A DNA stretch of 64,000 nt from Roridomyces roridus (GCA_029378245.1 JARKIF010000022.1:868001-932000), one strand, 5' to 3'. Shown: positions 42,029 through 54,614, numbered from the stretch's first letter. Notes: generated by a model from the sequence alone, not told the origin. Numbers and translations: made by a program.

Positions 42029-43436
42029 AGGTGCGTCGATTCTTTTCGGTGGTTTGCTGCTCATACTTACAGAGTCTCCGACCACAGTACCATTTGATGT
42101 ATCTAGGGCTTGTTGCTATTCCATGGGCGATTCGAACCGAGTGTGCCCTCAGCTTCTCCCCTGTCCACTCAATCCAATCGTCTGGTTGATCCGCCTTGAA
42201 CGACTGGTATATGCTCATACTCTCCAGGATTGTATCTTTCGGTTTTATGCTAGATAGATGATGACCTGCTGTTCTCTTTGAATTCTCCCTTTGAAGAGGT
42301 ACGCGTCTTGAACCTTTCCCAGCGCGCTGTCCCATGTGCTCATCTTGACGAATTTCAGGGAGCTGCTGCGCTTGTTCGATTCGGGCCAGACACATCATGA
42401 CCACAGGTCCGCACTTTTTCGTTGAAGTGACGACCCTTTGCATGAACTACTCCCAGCTTATCCCCTACTCTCTCAATCCACTCTTCTCGTTGATTCGCCC
42501 TGAACGTGAACGCAGGCTAGCTACTGTATTTCATTCAGCATATTCGGCGGTCTCCGTCATGCCCCCTGGTCCTTGATTTTAGCCGGTATTCGGGAAAGTG
42601 CTATTCTACTCCGGCCACTTCACGGACGCTCCAAGACTGGAAGGAGGTTACTATGCAGCCGCCCTCAAATTGACTTTATTGTCTGTCTGCGATGTGTCCA
42701 CGACGATGGATCGCAGGCAGTCGCTTCGCTCGTTCGCCCCTGTAGTCTTTCTTGAAGTGACAGCCTTCCATTCCGAATGGAATCCTTTCTCGAATGTCCT
42801 ACCGGTCTCTTCTTGCTTCCGGTGGAGCCAGTGAGCTAGCTGCAGATTAAGCGGCAATCGAACTCGGGTATTACTGCTGGGCATTATATGTAGGTACGTC
42901 CAAGCTGCTTGAGATGAACTTTCATCCGACTCAGTTTTACGCAGGAAGCCCCATCCGCTGGGTTCCGTTCACCAACCTTACTCCGTGCACTGCGTACTCC
43001 GAGGGTCGAATACTGGCTGTGCTTCCTCGCCATCTGGGAATTGGCCAGAGAGCAGAACTTGAATCGTGTGGCATCTGAAAAAAAGGTCTGGTGGAAGAGT
43101 AGTCATGGGGTGGTCTGAGTCGCACGGGCTCGGTCTCGAAGATGCCTCGGAAATGTCACTTTGCATCGTACGCCCAAGCCGGTCGGACGAAATGCAATGC
43201 GGTTAACCCTCTATAGCCGATTCAACTCGCTACGTTCCACTGTTCACCAACCTGATTCGGTGCACTGCGCAATCCGAGGGCTGTACCCGATGCACTTCCT
43301 CACCACCCCTCATCTATAGTCTCATGCTGCTCCGGTACTTCGTCTCGGCCGGCTTCCATGGGCTAATAGATTGCGGCGATGACAATTTACCGCCCCCGAT
43401 ACGTACTTGAAGGCCCTGCTGCCACCTTCTTGGTGC
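42029..43436. other. Intergenic with an imperfect duplicated segment
   Basis: A segment of about 60 bp is repeated: 42966-43012 and 43237-43287 share gttcaccaacct, gtgcactgcg and tccgaggg. A pol III B-box-like GAGTTCGATTGCC is on the minus strand near 42850. No gene is seen. Confidence 0.45.
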
Positions 43437-43443
43437 TATATAG
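43437..43443 (+). promoter_or_regulatory. TATA box of the secreted beta-trefoil-like gene
   Basis: TATATAG 33 bp before the ATG at 43476. Confidence 0.7.
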
Positions 43444-43475
43444 ACCCGGCCGCGTCTTGCTTTGCCCCGCACTCG

Positions 43476-44282
43476 ATGACATTCAAAGCTCTTCCTCTCA
43501 TCGTTCTCGCACTTTCCCTCGTGCGCGCCGCGCCCAGCGTGGCGGTAGGCGCCTTCATGCATTCCACATCGTGCAAGAGCTAACGATTCCCGCACTGGCA
43601 GGATACCGATGCCAGCCTCTCCGAAAAATTCGCAGTCCCTTGCGCCATAGTTAACGTCGGCATGAATGGGACAATTTTCACGTTCGACAAGACAGCGGAC
43701 GATTCTGACCTCGAGGTTTTCCTGCCCGTGATTTGGGAGACTTCGAACAAAATCGTGCGTCCTTTCTGGGGTGTCGTACTCGGCATGACTAATGGCACTC
43801 CGATAGTGGAACAGATGGAATGACCCCAAATCCGACCGTTGGCTGTTCGAGAATCGGGAAACGGGCCAGTTCTTGACTGTTGACCAGACCAACGTACGTA
43901 GTACTACCGTCCTCGCCCGCGGGTGCTAACGCCGGGCATCCAAGGACTATATCATCACCAGCGACAACTTGGAAGCGACAATGTTCTCGGTCACTCACGC
44001 TGGAGAGGGGCATCTCATGGTACGTGCTCTCTTTCCGAATACTTGCGGCTGGCTGACTGGACTGGACGAAACAGATCAAGCTGCCCTACGAAGACAAAGT
44101 GTTTGAAGCGATTTACGACGGCAGTAGTATGGAATACGCGCATGTGAGTGCAGCTAATCCCTGCTTCACTTTTTTCCCGCCTTTATTCGAGCTTGCTTGA
44201 CGTACGCACCACCCAGATTGAGCTGCGTCCTGCGAATGGTGGGATTAACCAGCGGTGGATGTATACTTCTGGGTTAGATTGA
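43476..44282 (+). CDS. Secreted beta-trefoil (ricin-B-like fold) protein
   Basis: Six exons (43476-43544, 43602-43754, 43807-43893, 43945-44019, 44075-44143, 44217-44282) with five GT..AG introns of 52-73 bp give 172 residues. MTFKALPLIVLALSLVRAAP is a strong signal peptide. The mature part has repeated motifs WNRWNDPKSDRWLFE, GQFLTVDQT and a terminal INQRWMYTSG, in the style of QxW repeats of beta-trefoil carbohydrate-binding proteins. This is a fold guess from motif rhythm, not a proven lectin. It is probably extracellular, binding a glycan or acting as an inhibitor. All junctions keep frame. Confidence 0.7.
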
Positions 44283-44657
44283 TTCAGGCGGTGTCTGTTC
44301 GGCCGCCATTGTGTTTTCGCCACTTCTATGTAGCTGAATCAACTTGAAAATCGGGTACATACTGGGCCCTGACAAAACCCATTGCCTACGCGCGCTATGA
44401 GACGTCAGAAATCGAACCTGCTTGCGATTTTCCCGATGAACCATTTCATCAAAATGCACGTGGAATTTTTTTTACTCGTTCCAGGGTGCGATTCGAACCG
44501 GCGATATACTCAAGTATTGCAAGTGCGCGTGAATGGTAGCTCTTCCGATAAGATCCGCCTGAGGTAACGTCCCATATCATTAGGAGGCCAAACACAGGGT
44601 GAAATTCCGAATACATACAATGTGACATACAATTACAAGCGAAAATCCAGTCAAGTA
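44283..44657. other. Intergenic with a pol III-like segment
   Basis: On the minus strand 44480-44560 reads a candidate A-box region (ATCGGAAGAGCTACC) and B-box (CGGTTCGAATC), followed by AAAAAAAA near 44465. It does not fold as a proper tRNA, so it may be a SINE head. Confidence 0.4.
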
Positions 44658-47600
44658 TCAAACCAAGGCAGTCAACTCCAACTCCCGTGCGCTGATCTGT
44701 GTCTCCTGGGAACCCGAATCTTCCACGTTGAGTCTTTCAAGTTGAATGATCCTGCTGCTCAATTGCTGGCTGGAATGAAGAGCTACGAGCCTATCTTCGA
44801 CTTGAGAAACCTTCTTCATTTGCGAGGACTGTTCAAAAAGAGTCTTGGCTTCGCCCAAAACCTTTGAATCCACCGTTCGCTCTCCTGTGCCTTCAAAAAT
44901 CTCCGCAATCCGCAGGATACAATCTGCTTTGAACTGGTGCACATCCATGTATGTGAACCCATGCAGTGCGATTTTGTACAGCGCTAGAGCCGTCTGTTCA
45001 TCTTTCTGAACTGCAAAAATGTCGCCAAGACACCGAAGTGACTTCATTGTATCCAGTAGGTTCTGGGTCTTCAGTGCGAGCACCAGATATAACACTGCCC
45101 AGTTCAAGGTGGCCGAAATATCATTCATCCCATGTTCCGTGTCTGCCAATCTCTCAAGACAGAACATAACAGTTTGATCTGCTGGATTACTGGATGGCGA
45201 TGAACACCGGATGAAGAAATCTCGGGCCTTCACAGTATCCTTTTGTAAGAGGAGTGCGTCTGCAGCAATCATATCACAGTCCAAAAGGGCTGCAGGGTAA
45301 CGAGCTTCCTTGAACTCCACCCGTGCTTGTTCCACATCGGCAAGCACTGAGAGTGGATCTGCTCCAGTAGCAATTTCAATCAGGGCCAGATTCAGGCGAG
45401 AATAGGCTCTGTCAGTGTTCGGTGACTCATTGTTGCCCAGGGACTTCATGATTTCAAGATGGAGGGATTTTGCAGCGGTGTACTCGGTTTTCAGCAGATG
45501 AACTTCTGCCAAATGGTTCTTGATTGTCTGTGCTGTGTATCCTTCTTTCAGCCCGCAGGTATCCAACAAGTCCTGAGCTTTGTAGCACAGCCGTGCTGCT
45601 TCAACAAAATTTCCCAAGGAGTAGCATGCTCTGATTTCAACAAGGATTGCCTGCGACTGGCCATGTATGTCGTTTCCTAGTTCTAGATATTGCTGAGCTT
45701 TCTGAGAATGTTCTCGGGCTTCTGAGTGTCTTCCTGATGTGGACAAGTGGTTCCCGATTAAACGCCAGCAATGCCCCAATCTGGACATGTCCTGTACATC
45801 ATCAAGGGCCAGCAAGGCTCTCAGGTATTCCATGGCCTTCTTGTTATCGTTGACTCGGTTTTGATAATATATTCCAAGTGTATAATACCATTCCGCTAAG
45901 AAGAGATCAGAGGACACTTTTGGATTAGTGAGACCCATTTACCCCTTTCATCCACAGCTGCATTCTTGAAAATTTCGTTTCCAAAATATATCTTCTCCTC
46001 AAAGTTGAAGCCAGGGAAATATGAAGCTGAATGGAGAAGCTCGATGATGTAGAACCTGTACACATCCTCGTTCTTCCGTGCTTCTATCATCTCACCCATC
46101 CTCACCATGAGAGGTGACGGATATCCATGGATCATGCGAGAAAGGCTATTCAGAAGAACCACACTCTTGATGTTTTCAATGGGATCAGGACAGTCAAGGT
46201 CCAAGGATTCCGAGAGAACCCTGTTCATATTTCCCAGGTCTCTGAATGCCATGGAAAGGAAAGAAGGAGCTTGTCGAGTCATTTGAGTGGCCTGTACACC
46301 TAGCAGTGCATGGATATGTTGTCGAAAGGCGAATTTCATCACATTTGATGGAGGGGCAATGTGACAAATGAACTCTTGTATGGGAACCAGGACCCTGATT
46401 CGACGGGTGTTGTCCGTGTAAGCCAGGGATGTCTGCAGCAATGCCATCTTGGCACTGAGAATATTGGGAATGGGTAGTTGACCCTGGAGAAGTTCAACAT
46501 CTGATAGCCCATCCGGGAGAATTGCAAGTAGACTGAGCAGCTGTCGAGTATCTTCTGTCATTCGAGGACTCTCGAAAGACAACTTGATGGATACATTCAG
46601 GTTGGATCTGGTGTCACTTCCTTCAGAAAGGAGATTGGTTCTTTCTGTTCTCCACTGTTCCAGAACTGTATCACAAGTTTCAAAACTAGCCACATTGGCC
46701 ATCAGGCTCACAGCCAGCGGAAGATGTCCAGTAAAACGGAGGAGAGTCCTGACTTGTTCACCTTCATGAGAGCTCCCTGCAATATCCACAAAAACTTGAT
46801 ATGCATCACTTTCCGACAGTGGCTTCAATGGGCTCAGAAAGGGACGTGACCATCTGATTTTCCCTGGCCGCTCGGTCCCTCGTAGAGTTACCTGGGCTTT
46901 TTCAGCTGGAACTAAGTCCTAACTTCCATTGACTCACGATGATAGCCACATGAGCAAGATCCCCCAACATGGATAAGAATTCTTCAACCTCCGGTCTTGC
47001 ATCCAAGGCCTCCCAGGGAGATTCAAAGTTATCCAGAACCACCAGAGTTTGAGGTTTGACCCGGAACTGCTGGATGATTCTCCCTGGTGTTTGTGAACCA
47101 ACCTCCATCCCAGTGTGTGAAGCCACCAGCGACAGTAGCTCAGCACAATTATTTGCTGATTGGCAGGCTATGAAGTGTCGATGAGGATATTTTGCTACAA
47201 TTGTTGCATGGTGCATGGCAGCAAGGGCCAGACTTGTTTTACCCATGCCTCCTGTTCCCAGAATAGTAACTCGAGCATGGTCCTCTGTCAGACTGTGGAT
47301 AATATCATTTAGCTCTGACTCCCTCCCATGGAAAATCTGTGGTGGTGCTGGAAGAATAGACAGTGAGCTTGCGCTGTAAAGGGGATCAACTCCGCAAAGC
47401 TTGAAAGTGTTCCAGTGACCTGTTGAGGTTAAACACGACATCCCATCACCCTGGTGAGAAATACACATACAGAAATGGAAGAGTCTGAGTCAAGAATCGG
47501 TGGACATGACTCTAACAGGTGTAATAGTTCCTTGTGGCGATCCACCGCATCGAGGGACATTGTCTCCACCTTGCCTTTCAAATTCGGTTTGTATGAGGGT

Positions 47601-48274
47601 CTTGGCTGGGATTACTCAATGCTGTCTGTTAGAAAGGGCAAACTCACCCTAAATGTTTCCAGGCTGCTTTTCAACTGCAATTTATCCGCCTCCAGTTTGG
47701 AGGCATTTGTAACCTGTCTGAACAATTGCTGAATTTTGCCCATTCCCTGTTGAATTTTCATAGATGCATGCAACTGTTGAAGATTTCTAAAGGTGGGTGG
47801 TCAGTGGTGGAGTACAAGACATGAATGTCAGGTACTTTGTAAACTCTCCAATTGCAAAAAGTGCTGCATGTGAGAGCACGCCATGGGTCACATGCAAGGT
47901 GATTATGGTGCAGAGTATCTCATGTATTTCCTCGGTGGTTGAAATCCAAACTTGTGAGTTGCCAGACTTCATGGACTGACGTTGACCGTTGGTCACATCA
48001 CAGTGTTTCGAGAATCACTCACCTCAATAGACCCCAGAATTGCGAGAGTAAGAGAGGCAGTTACCGACAGGAATGGCATCTCTGCTGCATCCGAAATGTC
48101 CTTGAGGGTGGAGGCCGCAAGGTGAACATATCCGAGGAGATCCCTGAGTTTCTGCATGCTGGACGTGGGTGTGAAGGCGGGTTCCGGAATACAGACTGGG
48201 TTCTTATAGTTTTTGGCGTTCACGGCGGCCCGCAAGGCCCCATCAAAATGTTCCCTGTCAGACCGCATCTCCAC
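44658..48274 (-). CDS. NB-ARC/TPR STAND protein (fungal NLR-like receptor)
   Basis: About 1100 residues on the minus strand. Exons 1-4 (48274-48023, 47975-47836, 47786-47648 and about 47580-47480) give a helical N-terminal domain (MPFLSVTASLTLAILGSIE, EEIHEILCTIITLH, LQQLHASMKIQQGMGKIQQ), like the HeLo/MLKL-type bundles of basidiomycete STAND proteins. The NB-ARC part has FHGRESEL, P-loop GTGGMGKTS (47258-47232), Walker B LVVLDNFES (47045-47019) and, after an intron, TLRGTERPGKIRW..PFL. GHLPLAVSLMANVASF is the GLPLA motif. A 47-bp intron at about 45893-45939 joins it to a long TPR region (44658-45890). The join before SLSILPAPPQIFHGRE is uncertain, possibly a one-base lesion. Such proteins sense non-self in heterokaryon incompatibility or defence. 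Confidence 0.82.
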
Positions 48275-50319
48275 AAGAATGACTTGTCATTTTGGCACCC
48301 CATATGAGCAGTATAATTTCGCTCAGTGACTCTTCCTTCCATACCCCATCACTGTGAAAACATCGGCACCTGAATTTCATGTCGCCGTGGCATGACCGGG
48401 CAAAATCAGGGCCTGTGGCATGAAATGAACACATCATATGTCTCAGGTTGTTCAGGCATTACCGGGTGATTTTTACTCGGTCCATGCCCAGTACCAAATC
48501 ATGTTCTGCGCGGTGATTTTCAGGGACACTAACACTGAATCGGTGAAGCCTGAATCATGTAGAAACACCATGAAAATCATGTATTCGAGCCAAATTGGTA
48601 GTGATCGAGCTGGAGGAGTCTTTCAAATTAAATTACCGCCGAGACTTGTACTCCTTGACGACCTCGTTCAAATGTTCTTTCCCAGTGCGATTCTGCGGCG
48701 AGATCGGCTTGGGAAAGGGTGAACGTGCCTTTGTGGAGCAGGTGCTGTGGATGAGGTCAGTGGTGTCACACATCTCACGGCGCTCCACACTTTGCTCTTA
48801 ACGCTCACTGGCACCCTCCTTCCCCCACCTTGTCACCCCCGGCTTCGTCTCTTCACACAGCGATACCCACATACACCGTCCTCGATCATCGTCGGCACCA
48901 GAGAGTACAGCTCATCTGTGACCACTCACCGCACCTCTTCCACACGCAGACGCGGCTTCCGACTCAGCTTCACGACTGCGGCCAATAGGGTCAGTGAGGC
49001 AGGATATGTACCGACTCAACAAAGGAGGGTGCGCCAATGGCAGTGGGCATAGGTACGTCGCGGACTACTAACTCTTCATGAGTCAAGGATGCTAACTCAG
49101 TCCTCAGGCCTCAAAGCCGTTCCGAGTCGCCCTTCAAGTGATGTCGAGATCGAGTTCGTGACGTGACTAGTGAGTACCTCCATTTCCCTTCTCCTTCTCC
49201 TTCCCTCCCTCCCGAAACCCCGCTCCAAGCGCACTGGAAACTAGTCCCTCGGTGCGTCGTGCTTGATTTCTAAGGCCGCCGCTGTCCCTGAATCATATCC
49301 CACAGGTTGACCCATTCACCGACATGCTACTCCAGAGTAGGAGTCTGAGTAGCCCGTCATTAGTGGGATGCGGGGGTGGGTATAACTGGTGGGCGCGCGG
49401 TTGCGGGCTGTAACTACGGGCTGTATTATGTACATGTGTCCTGAAAATTGCACTACTTATATCTGAAATTCGATGTGAATGCAAATAGTTTTCATTATCC
49501 CATCCAATGATTCTGAAGGCACTCATTGCATCCAAGGCCATTTTCATGTCCAAGCAACATGAAAATGGAACATGAAAACGTCGAAAACGGACATGAGTCG
49601 AGAAACAGTGCTTCACTGTATGTGATGTGATTTTCATTGGCTTCTCTGTGAGTTTCATGGAATCGGCACATGAATCGGGGGGTACCGGGGGACATGAAAA
49701 TCATGTCCCCCTGGTTCCACAGTGCATCCTAGACCACATCCACACATATTCCGGATACATTTCCCCGTACCACCCAGGAACCAATATGAAGGAAGGAAGG
49801 GCCAAGAAATCAAGGAACAAGGAAGCAATCACCGGACGTTGTGAATCTTTGACAGTCGAAGTTGTTTCCGTACCTTATGTCATCCGAATGAAGCAAGAAT
49901 CTCGCACAGCGGTGGAAAGGTCTGGTCGAATGAGGTATTTCAAGGTTGGCTATTCGCCGAGCAGCTCCCGGATCCCCCCGTGATCTCACGAGTCACTGGC
50001 CGTCAAATGCTTCCGCGACTGCGATCGATGATGAAGGAGGAGGTGAAGGGATCACTTTGTTGTGCATAGGCGTAAGTCGTTGTATTAGATTGAATAAAAC
50101 TTGCCAACCATGACTGTCTTTTGCGCGTTCTCGCGCAGCTTTGGCGTCGCGGTGCTGTCACAGCCATTACTTCCCGCCTGTAAACCACATCGTTTCAGCG
50201 CCCGCGTCGTTTCGAGTCGGGGCGGAATTCGATAAATGGTGAGCTGTCTGAGTCTCGTACCAGTCAACTCTGACCGCTGGATCACGGGTCTCGATAAATT
50301 GCCGCGCTGGTACCGCGGC
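48275..50319. other. Gene-poor stretch
   Basis: Repeated short words such as catgaaaatcatg and ttcatg are dense near 48330-48580 and 49540-49700. No gene is supported. Confidence 0.4.
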
Positions 50320-50880
50320 GGTAAGTGCGGTAGCGGCGTGGCAGTCAGTGCGGTAGTAAAAATCCTTCGGTGTAACGTTGCTCTCCATTGACTCATCATT
50401 CAAGTTGAACAAGGCATTGTACATAGGGAAGGTTCAAGTGGAGCCCGAAACATGTCTAATTATCCAGTTCTCAGCCTTCAACAACCCTCGAGAATTTTCT
50501 CGGTTCTACTGTTCTTCTCAATAGACCCATGATTTGGGTTGAAAAAGACACTGAGCATAGACAAGGTTCAAATGGAGTACAAAACATGTTTGATCAAGTC
50601 AGTACTCGGCCTTGAATCACTTTAAAAAAATCTCGTTGAATATGCAAAGTGCAGTACTCGCGGCACGGCGCGGTACTGCTCGCGGCGCGGCACTCGGAAA
50701 GTGCGGTAAGATATTTCTGCGGCGCGGTAATGTCGTGGTACCGCACTTCAGCGCGGTGATGGCGCGGCAGTGGCGCGGTACTCACAGCGCGGCAGTGTGA
50801 CAGACCTGCGGAGGTGCCGCGGTAGTGGCGGCAGTCGGTGCGGTGAACAAGCGGTAGTGGTGCAGTGTTTGTACTTTGAG
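50320..50880. repeat. GCGGTA/GCGGCA low-complexity region
   Basis: Degenerate repeats of GCGGTAGTG, GCGGCGCGG and TGGCGCGGTA fill 50640-50860 and recur near 50300-50360. The same flavour of DNA reappears at 52495-52625. No fixed unit length. Confidence 0.6.
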
Positions 50881-51084
50881 TCTAAGTGCCGGGAAGAGGG
50901 ATGAGTAGCGGGCTTCAAGGGACAGTGGTGCTACCACGGTACAGCCACCGCGGCAGTTGGCTTAAGGATTGCGGTACGTCCCAAAAATTTTAAACTCCGT
51001 ATTATGTGCAATTTCAGAGCTGTATTTGTGCAAGATTAGGCATGTGCAGCACGTTCTTTCGTAACTTCAGCGGGTCCAGAGATA

Positions 51085-51554
51085 CTGTACCATTTCGACC
51101 GTAAGTTCATGGGGTGTGACCTGTGACCCCTTAAGTTCATCTCCCCGTTGGTTCATCCCCAGCCGGCACCTGTGACCACTATTTTTCAAGTTCAGTTCAG
51201 CCTAAGTTCACCGGGTTCACATTGTCCAACCAACTGGTCACCTGGGTCCGGGAGCAAGCCTACACATCCTGCCAACAATTCTACTCTAGCTTAGCGGTTT
51301 GGTGCCCAAGTTCTCATTGCTCACCGCCTTAACCTCAGGCAGCTCAAGCCACGCGGTAGGCATTTTATATTTTGGGGCGGGCGCCGCGAAAACGGCGGTT
51401 TTCCGGCCCGCGGCAGAAATTTTCGAAAAAAATGCCTATTTGGGCTATTTCGTCCCAAAGTTCAAAGTCCCCGGTGACCTGTGACCCCAATTGTATAAGT
51501 TCAGTTCAGGCGGGTCTGTGACCTGTGACTGAACTTACGGTCGAAATGGTACAG
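51085..51554. mobile_element. Mariner-type MITE (470 bp)
   Basis: Perfect 25-bp inverted ends beginning CTGTACCATTTCGACC, flanked by TA duplications (51083-51084 and 51555-51556). The interior has several copies of cctgtgacc and aagttcagttcag. No coding capacity. The CTGTAC ends match those of the MITE at 35987-36335, so the two may use related transposases. Confidence 0.85.
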
Positions 51555-51556
51555 TA

Positions 51557-53288
51557 AATCAATTTCAAGTCAAGGTGGGAATTCGGGATATTGGCCTCTT
51601 GGGGACCGATGGGGCAAGACGAGACCAATGACCCACTGGTGAGGACTCTCTCGTCAACATACCTACCTAATCTGTGGCCGCAGCTGCCCAAGTCACCCCC
51701 CTTATTGCATATCGCGACTATTATGACAAGTGAGCATGCCACTGTTTCAAGTTACAACTTTAAGCCACACAGGTTATATCACTCGGAATATTAGAGAGCT
51801 TGAGGCGGGTGCTGGATGCACAGCCCACTCTGAAAAGCCTCTTCAAGTTGGCAATTACATGGCTCAGCACCCACAGCTGCCGCCGCGGCGCCGCAGAGCT
51901 CGGGTTGAAGTTGAAGTTGAACCGTTGAAGAGCCGTTGAACCGTGGAACCAATACAATTCTTCTGGTTCCTGTGCAATCTTTTGGTTCTGAATGGATATT
52001 GTATCAATACCACGGACATGCTGTGTGTCGCAAAAACGCTAGTCTCATGAGTGTTGTGACTGGTACCGCAGATTTTTCTGTATACGATCTGAAAGGCGAC
52101 TCGATTATAGGCTACCGACTCGACGGCCCCGCCGGACTGGCTTCCCAACCCCATTTTCGAAATGAACAGGCGTCGAGCCAGCTTCGGACTCAAGTTTGAC
52201 GCAATTTGATGTGGCATCGTCCCAGTCGCGGCGGATTGCTTTCGGAGTTTCTGTCTCTCGTCTGATGTTTGAATGTCAATGTGATTGTATACTAACCTAA
52301 GTAGAACGATCCTTCAACCTTCTTTCAAAACATCTTTGGTGAAGAACCGGCACCAGAGCAACACCAGAGCTGGATTTTACATAAATAGCACAAATACATG
52401 ATACATCGACTGTACATGCATAAATCGGACAGAAGGTGAAGTGGGGGCCAGGAAATGCTACAATTCATCGGAACGAACGAGTTTGAAAAATGAGCGGTAG
52501 TGCCGCGGAGGCTGCGGTAGTCGAAAAGCGTGACACCGCGGTAGTGTGACAAAAGTCGTGGCACTTGGCGGTGCGGCGCGGTGCAGTGCGGCAGCGGCGG
52601 CGGCAAAAGTGCGGTAGTGCGGCAAAATATAGGAGCCCCTGGATCACCGCCTCCCAGATATGGATAATTTCCCGTTCCGCTCGATCTTCCCTGTCATTGT
52701 CAACGAACAGTGACATACCCAAAAGCAAATACGCAACGAAATCTCCAGCGGAGATACCTCCGTCATCCCACGGTTCCCTATCCACTGTCCGTCTGTCAAA
52801 GGCTTAAGCGCGACCACGGCACAACAGCTGTGGGGAGATCCCGACGAATCTGTGTATATTCTCACCAGCTTGTAAACATTCAATGAGTGCATTCACCTTG
52901 ATATACGTCCCAAAGGTGTGGTGACGGCTAAAACACCGCTGTGGAGAACGCCCCGCGCGTCTCTGTCTCAGAAACAGGCTCTTACTCAAGGGTGATTGTT
53001 GTCGCCGTAGTTAGTGACGCCTGCGGTCGAGGGGCCATGCGCAATACGATGTTTATCCGCCGACGGTGGAGACAGTATGCCTGCTAATCCTGGAGGTTTA
53101 AAGTCGGCTTGTTCGTTGGATGAAATCTGAAGCGTGGCCGAGAGCGCGTCGTTGCCACCGGAGGCTGTAGTCCAGAAAGGACAGGAACGCGATCCTTGCC
53201 AATGGAGCGCGTCGAGGCCTTGAATGAGAAGACGAAAAGAACTATGATACATTTGGATATACTTTCTCTGTCTCCGGTCAACCAGAAC
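51557..53288. other. Gene-poor stretch
   Basis: Apart from GCGGTA-type DNA at 52495-52625, I see no repeat structure and no supported gene. Confidence 0.4.
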
Positions 53289-53439
53289 TCGAAGCTTTGA
53301 GGTGTCCGAGGCACGAGGGCTCCACAAAAGCGTGTTTGCGGATCAGCGGTGTCACCAGTGACATCACTTCTTCTCTTCCGCCACCTCGCACCTCTCCTCT
53401 CCTCATCGGCGTCGTGACCCTCGGTGGCGTTTCTTTTCC
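53289..53439 (+). repeat. Repeat A, copy 1
   Basis: 151 bp, matching 54613-54763 with one substitution seen. Confidence 0.85.
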
Positions 53440-53755
53440 TCCGCGGTGCGAGGTGGGCCGCCAACATGCCTGTGGTCTCCACTGTGTCCATCCCCTTGCC
53501 CTTTCCTCGACTCTGGCTCAACCCCTATCAACCATTGCCTACACATTTTGGGGGGCTCCGAATGCGGCAATGGACAGAAAGCAGTCGGCTAAAGGATTTG
53601 GGTGCGTCCGCGCGCCGCCTGCTCACTTTCTGGTACTGGTCACTTCATACAGGAAAATGGGGGGAGGAGATCCAGTCGGCTAGTTTGTGTGGGTGCGCCT
53701 CTGCGCGCGCCAACTGCCTCTACCCCCCCACTTCATCTTGTCAACCGCCTCTTCC

Positions 53756-53936
53756 GCTGCCGCTGCCGTCCTGCCGTGCGCTTTACTGCGCTTACCGCCC
53801 TGCCGCGCGTTTCATTGTGCTTGCCGTCCGCTTCATTGCGTGTTTCCGCCCTGCCGTGCGCTTTATTGCGTTCGCCGTGCGCTTCATTGCGTTTTTGCCG
53901 TGCGCTTTATTGCGTTTTGCCGAGCACTTTATTGCA
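53756..53936. repeat. Degenerate repeats of the type GCCGTGCGCTTTATTGCG
   Basis: About 8-9 variable copies of a 20-28 bp unit (ccgtgcgctt[t/c]attgcgtt) in head-to-tail order, leading into the 23-bp array. Confidence 0.7.
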
Positions 53937-53938
53937 CT

Positions 53939-54122
53939 TGCCGTTGACGCTTGTCGTCCCTTGCCGTTGACACTTGTTGTCCCTTGCCGTTGACGCTTGT
54001 CGTCCCTTGCCGTTGACGCTTGTCGTCCCTTGCCGTTGACGCTCGTCGTCCCTTGCCGTTGACGCTTGTCGTCCCTTGCCGTTGACGCTTGTCGTCCCTT
54101 GCCGTTGACGCTTTTCGTCCCT
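53939..54122. repeat. Minisatellite, 8 units of 23 bp
   Basis: Unit TTGCCGTTGACGCTTGTCGT plus CCC, eight head-to-tail copies with few substitutions. It continues into shorter TTGCCGT repeats to about 54180. Confidence 0.92.
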
Positions 54123-54452
54123 TGCCGTCCGCCGTTGCCGTTGCCGTTTGCCGTCTGCCATTGGGCATTGCCGTCCTGCCGTCCGTTGTGTTGCGTTGCG
54201 CTGCGTCCCTGCGTTTTTGCGTCCTGCGTCTCCGTGTCATCAAGCTGCGTGCGCCTGCGTTGCGGTTTGCGCCCGCGTTCTCAAGTTGTCTGCCTGCGCT
54301 GCGATTTGCGCCCGCCACTCCAAGTTGCGTGTTTGTTTCCTGTGTCCCACATCAGAGTCTGCTGCTGTTTCACGACAAGTTGTCTCACTCCTAGGGGATT
54401 TGGGGTTCCGGCGCGGACGCGTCGTTTGACAACTCCTAATGAATTGGGGGTC

Positions 54453-54614
54453 GCGCGCGGGAACCCATGTTGCGTCGGGAAGCCGGGGTCGCCAGCCGGG
54501 TGTGCGGCGGCCTCGGCCTCCTCCCATTTTGTGCGTCTCTTTTCCTCGTCACATTCTCATTCCATTCTGACTGGTCTTCTCGCGATCCCTGTGACTGAGC
54601 GCAATCCACAAATC
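54453..54614 (+). repeat. Repeat B, copy 1
   Basis: 162 bp, matching 55092-55253. It directly abuts copy 2 of repeat A with a shared TC. Confidence 0.85.

Noticed and set aside
44480..44565. Possible tRNA gene on the minus strand
   Set aside because: A- and B-box-like words are present but the acceptor and T stems do not pair.
53939..54122. Tandem array as a CRISPR
   Set aside because: The units are contiguous without unique spacers and the genome is eukaryotic.
53907..54318. Minus-strand frames encoding repeats of VNGKGRQASTARDDKRQRQ
   Set aside because: The peptide repeat follows from the 23-bp minisatellite read through all three phases. No start, introns or homology support a gene.
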